This document shows, piece by piece, positions 33,621 through 34,511 of a stretch of 34,511 bases of DNA; position 1 is the stretch's first letter, and each line of letters starts with the position of its first letter. A program made the translations under genes and the position numbers. The notes under the pieces were generated by a model. That model was not told where the DNA came from, did no database searches, and worked only from the letters and a program-made list of their open reading frames with translations. Origin of the DNA: Candidatus Accumulibacter vicinus (GTDB taxonomy: Bacteria; Pseudomonadota; Gammaproteobacteria; Burkholderiales; Rhodocyclaceae); the NCBI GenBank assembly GCA_002425405.1, contig DIME01000178.1:1-34511 (forward strand), read 5' to 3'.

Positions 33621-34511
33621 GCCCGGCCGGCGCGGCGGCGTGAACTTCCAGCGCAGCGGTGTGCGCTTCGTAGGCCGAGACGATGCGCGCCACCAGCGGA
33701 TGGCGCACGACGTCTTCCTTCAGGAACTCGGTGAAAGCGATGCCGCGGACTTCCCTGAGGATCTGGCGGGCCTCGATCAGGCCGCTCTTCTGGCCACGCT
33801 GCAGGTCGATCTGGGTGACATCGCCGGTGACTACCGCCTTGGCGCCGATGCCGATGCGCGTCAGGAACATTTTCATCTGTTCGGGCGTCGTGTTCTGCGC
33901 CTCGTCGAGAATGATGAAAGCGTGGTTCAGGGTGCGGCCGCGCATATAGGCCAACGGTGCGATCTCGATCGCACCGCGTTCGAACAGCTTGCCGACGCGC
34001 TCGAAGCCCATCAGATCGTAGAGCGCATCGTAGAGCGGTCGCAGATAGGGATCGACCTTCTGTGCGAGGTCACCCGGCAGAAAGCCGAGGCGCTCGCCGG
34101 CTTCGACTGCCGGGCGGGTGAGCACGATGCGCTGCACCAGTTCGCGTTCGAAGGCGTCAACCGCCGAAGCGACGGCAAGATAGGTTTTGCCGGTACCGGC
34201 CGGGCCGGTACCGAAGGTGATGTCGTGTTCCTGGATGTGCTTCAGGTATTCGATCTGGCGTGGCGTGCGGCCGTGCAGCTCGGTCTTGCGGGTCAGCAGC
34301 GCCGGTGCCAGGCCGCCACCCGACGCGTTGTGGCGTACCGGTCGGTTGAGCAGTTCGATCAGGCCGAGCTGAATGTCATCGACCGACAAGGTGTCCTTGG
34401 CCTGGGCGTAGAACTGCTGCAGAGCCTCGGAGGCGCGCGCCCGCTGTCCGGCTTCGCCGCGCAGCGTAAAGCGTTCGCCGCGGCGGGCAATCGAAACGTC
34501 GAGGGCGGTCT
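33607..34511 (-). CDS. phoH: PhoH family ATPase, N-terminus cut by window edge
   Basis: A PhoH-like P-loop ATPase that is usually linked to ybeY. It is open to the window edge in frame; the visible part is about 301 residues. The first 40 (TALDVSIARRGERFTLRGEA onward) belong to the KH-like N-terminal part, then HGRTPRQIEYLKHIQEHDIT, the Walker A GPAGTGKT, LTRPAVEAGERLGFLPGD, and Walker B FIILDEAQNTTPEQMK. The TTG that could start at 34389 is not the true start, since family sequence continues upstream. Role is thought to be RNA-related together with YbeY; details are not settled. Confidence 0.94.
   Translation of the reverse strand, partial: TALDVSIARRGERFTLRGEAGQRARASEALQQFYAQAKDTLSVDDIQLGLIELLNRPVRHNASGGGLAPALLTRKTELHGRTPRQIEYLKHIQEHDITFGTGPAGTGKTYLAVASAVDAFERELVQRIVLTRPAVEAGERLGFLPGDLAQKVDPYLRPLYDALYDLMGFERVGKLFERGAIEIAPLAYMRGRTLNHAFIILDEAQNTTPEQMKMFLTRIGIGAKAVVTGDVTQIDLQRGQKSGLIEARQILREVRGIAFTEFLKEDVVRHPLVARIVSAYEAHTAALEVHAAAPAGHGEV

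Overview
The window is GC-rich, densely coding DNA from a bacterial chromosome. Gene content suggests a betaproteobacterium of the Rhodocyclales/Accumulibacter–Dechloromonas kind. The pointers are an exosortase-associated prsK-prsR-prsT set, a polyhydroxyalkanoate-system protein, a wax-ester/DGAT acyltransferase, an oligoribonuclease of exactly the E. coli length, and a phoH-ybeY pair. This assignment is an inference from gene content; no rRNA, tRNA, CRISPR array, transposase or phage gene was seen.

Left part (1-9353): a truncated lipoprotein of the family 5 solute-binding type and a TetR regulator face left. Diverging from the regulator are etfB-etfA, a CbiM-like membrane protein and an unknown membrane protein, then an acyl-CoA dehydrogenase, a hot-dog thioesterase and an acetoacetyl-CoA synthetase. 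Together these read as a fatty-acid/acyl-CoA oxidation block. EtfAB takes electrons from acyl-CoA dehydrogenases. Two tandem 18-bp dyads sit on a TTGACA promoter between the regulator and etfB and are a good candidate operator.

Middle part (9405-23622): an exopolysaccharide locus on the + strand. It holds an O-antigen ligase/polymerase-like protein with an extra periplasmic module, an EpsB-like initiating sugar transferase, the PrsK sensor kinase, the PrsR sigma-54 activator, the PrsT TPR lipoprotein, TviB and TviC (UDP-GlcNAc to UDP-GalNAcA), a Sel1/SLT lytic transglycosylase and an HtrA-like protease without PDZ. Start/stop overlaps couple several of them. The exosortase itself and any PEP-CTERM substrate lie outside the window.

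Right part (23688-34511): mostly on the - strand. It has an adenylate cyclase, a SprA-type metalloprotease, a WS/DGAT acyltransferase divergent from an acyl-CoA-binding protein, a PHA-system protein, rsgA, pterin dehydratase, an M48/Ste24 protease divergent from orn, a GT39-like membrane glycosyltransferase, rpmE with a clean terminator, ybeY and a truncated phoH.

The most unusual structure is a perfect 34-bp palindrome (9652-9685), followed within about 120 bp by a 12-bp palindrome and a terminator-like hairpin. All three lie inside the open frame of the O-antigen ligase-like gene, where the encoded stretch is Arg-rich and hydrophilic between membrane segments. It looks like a small palindromic element carried in frame.
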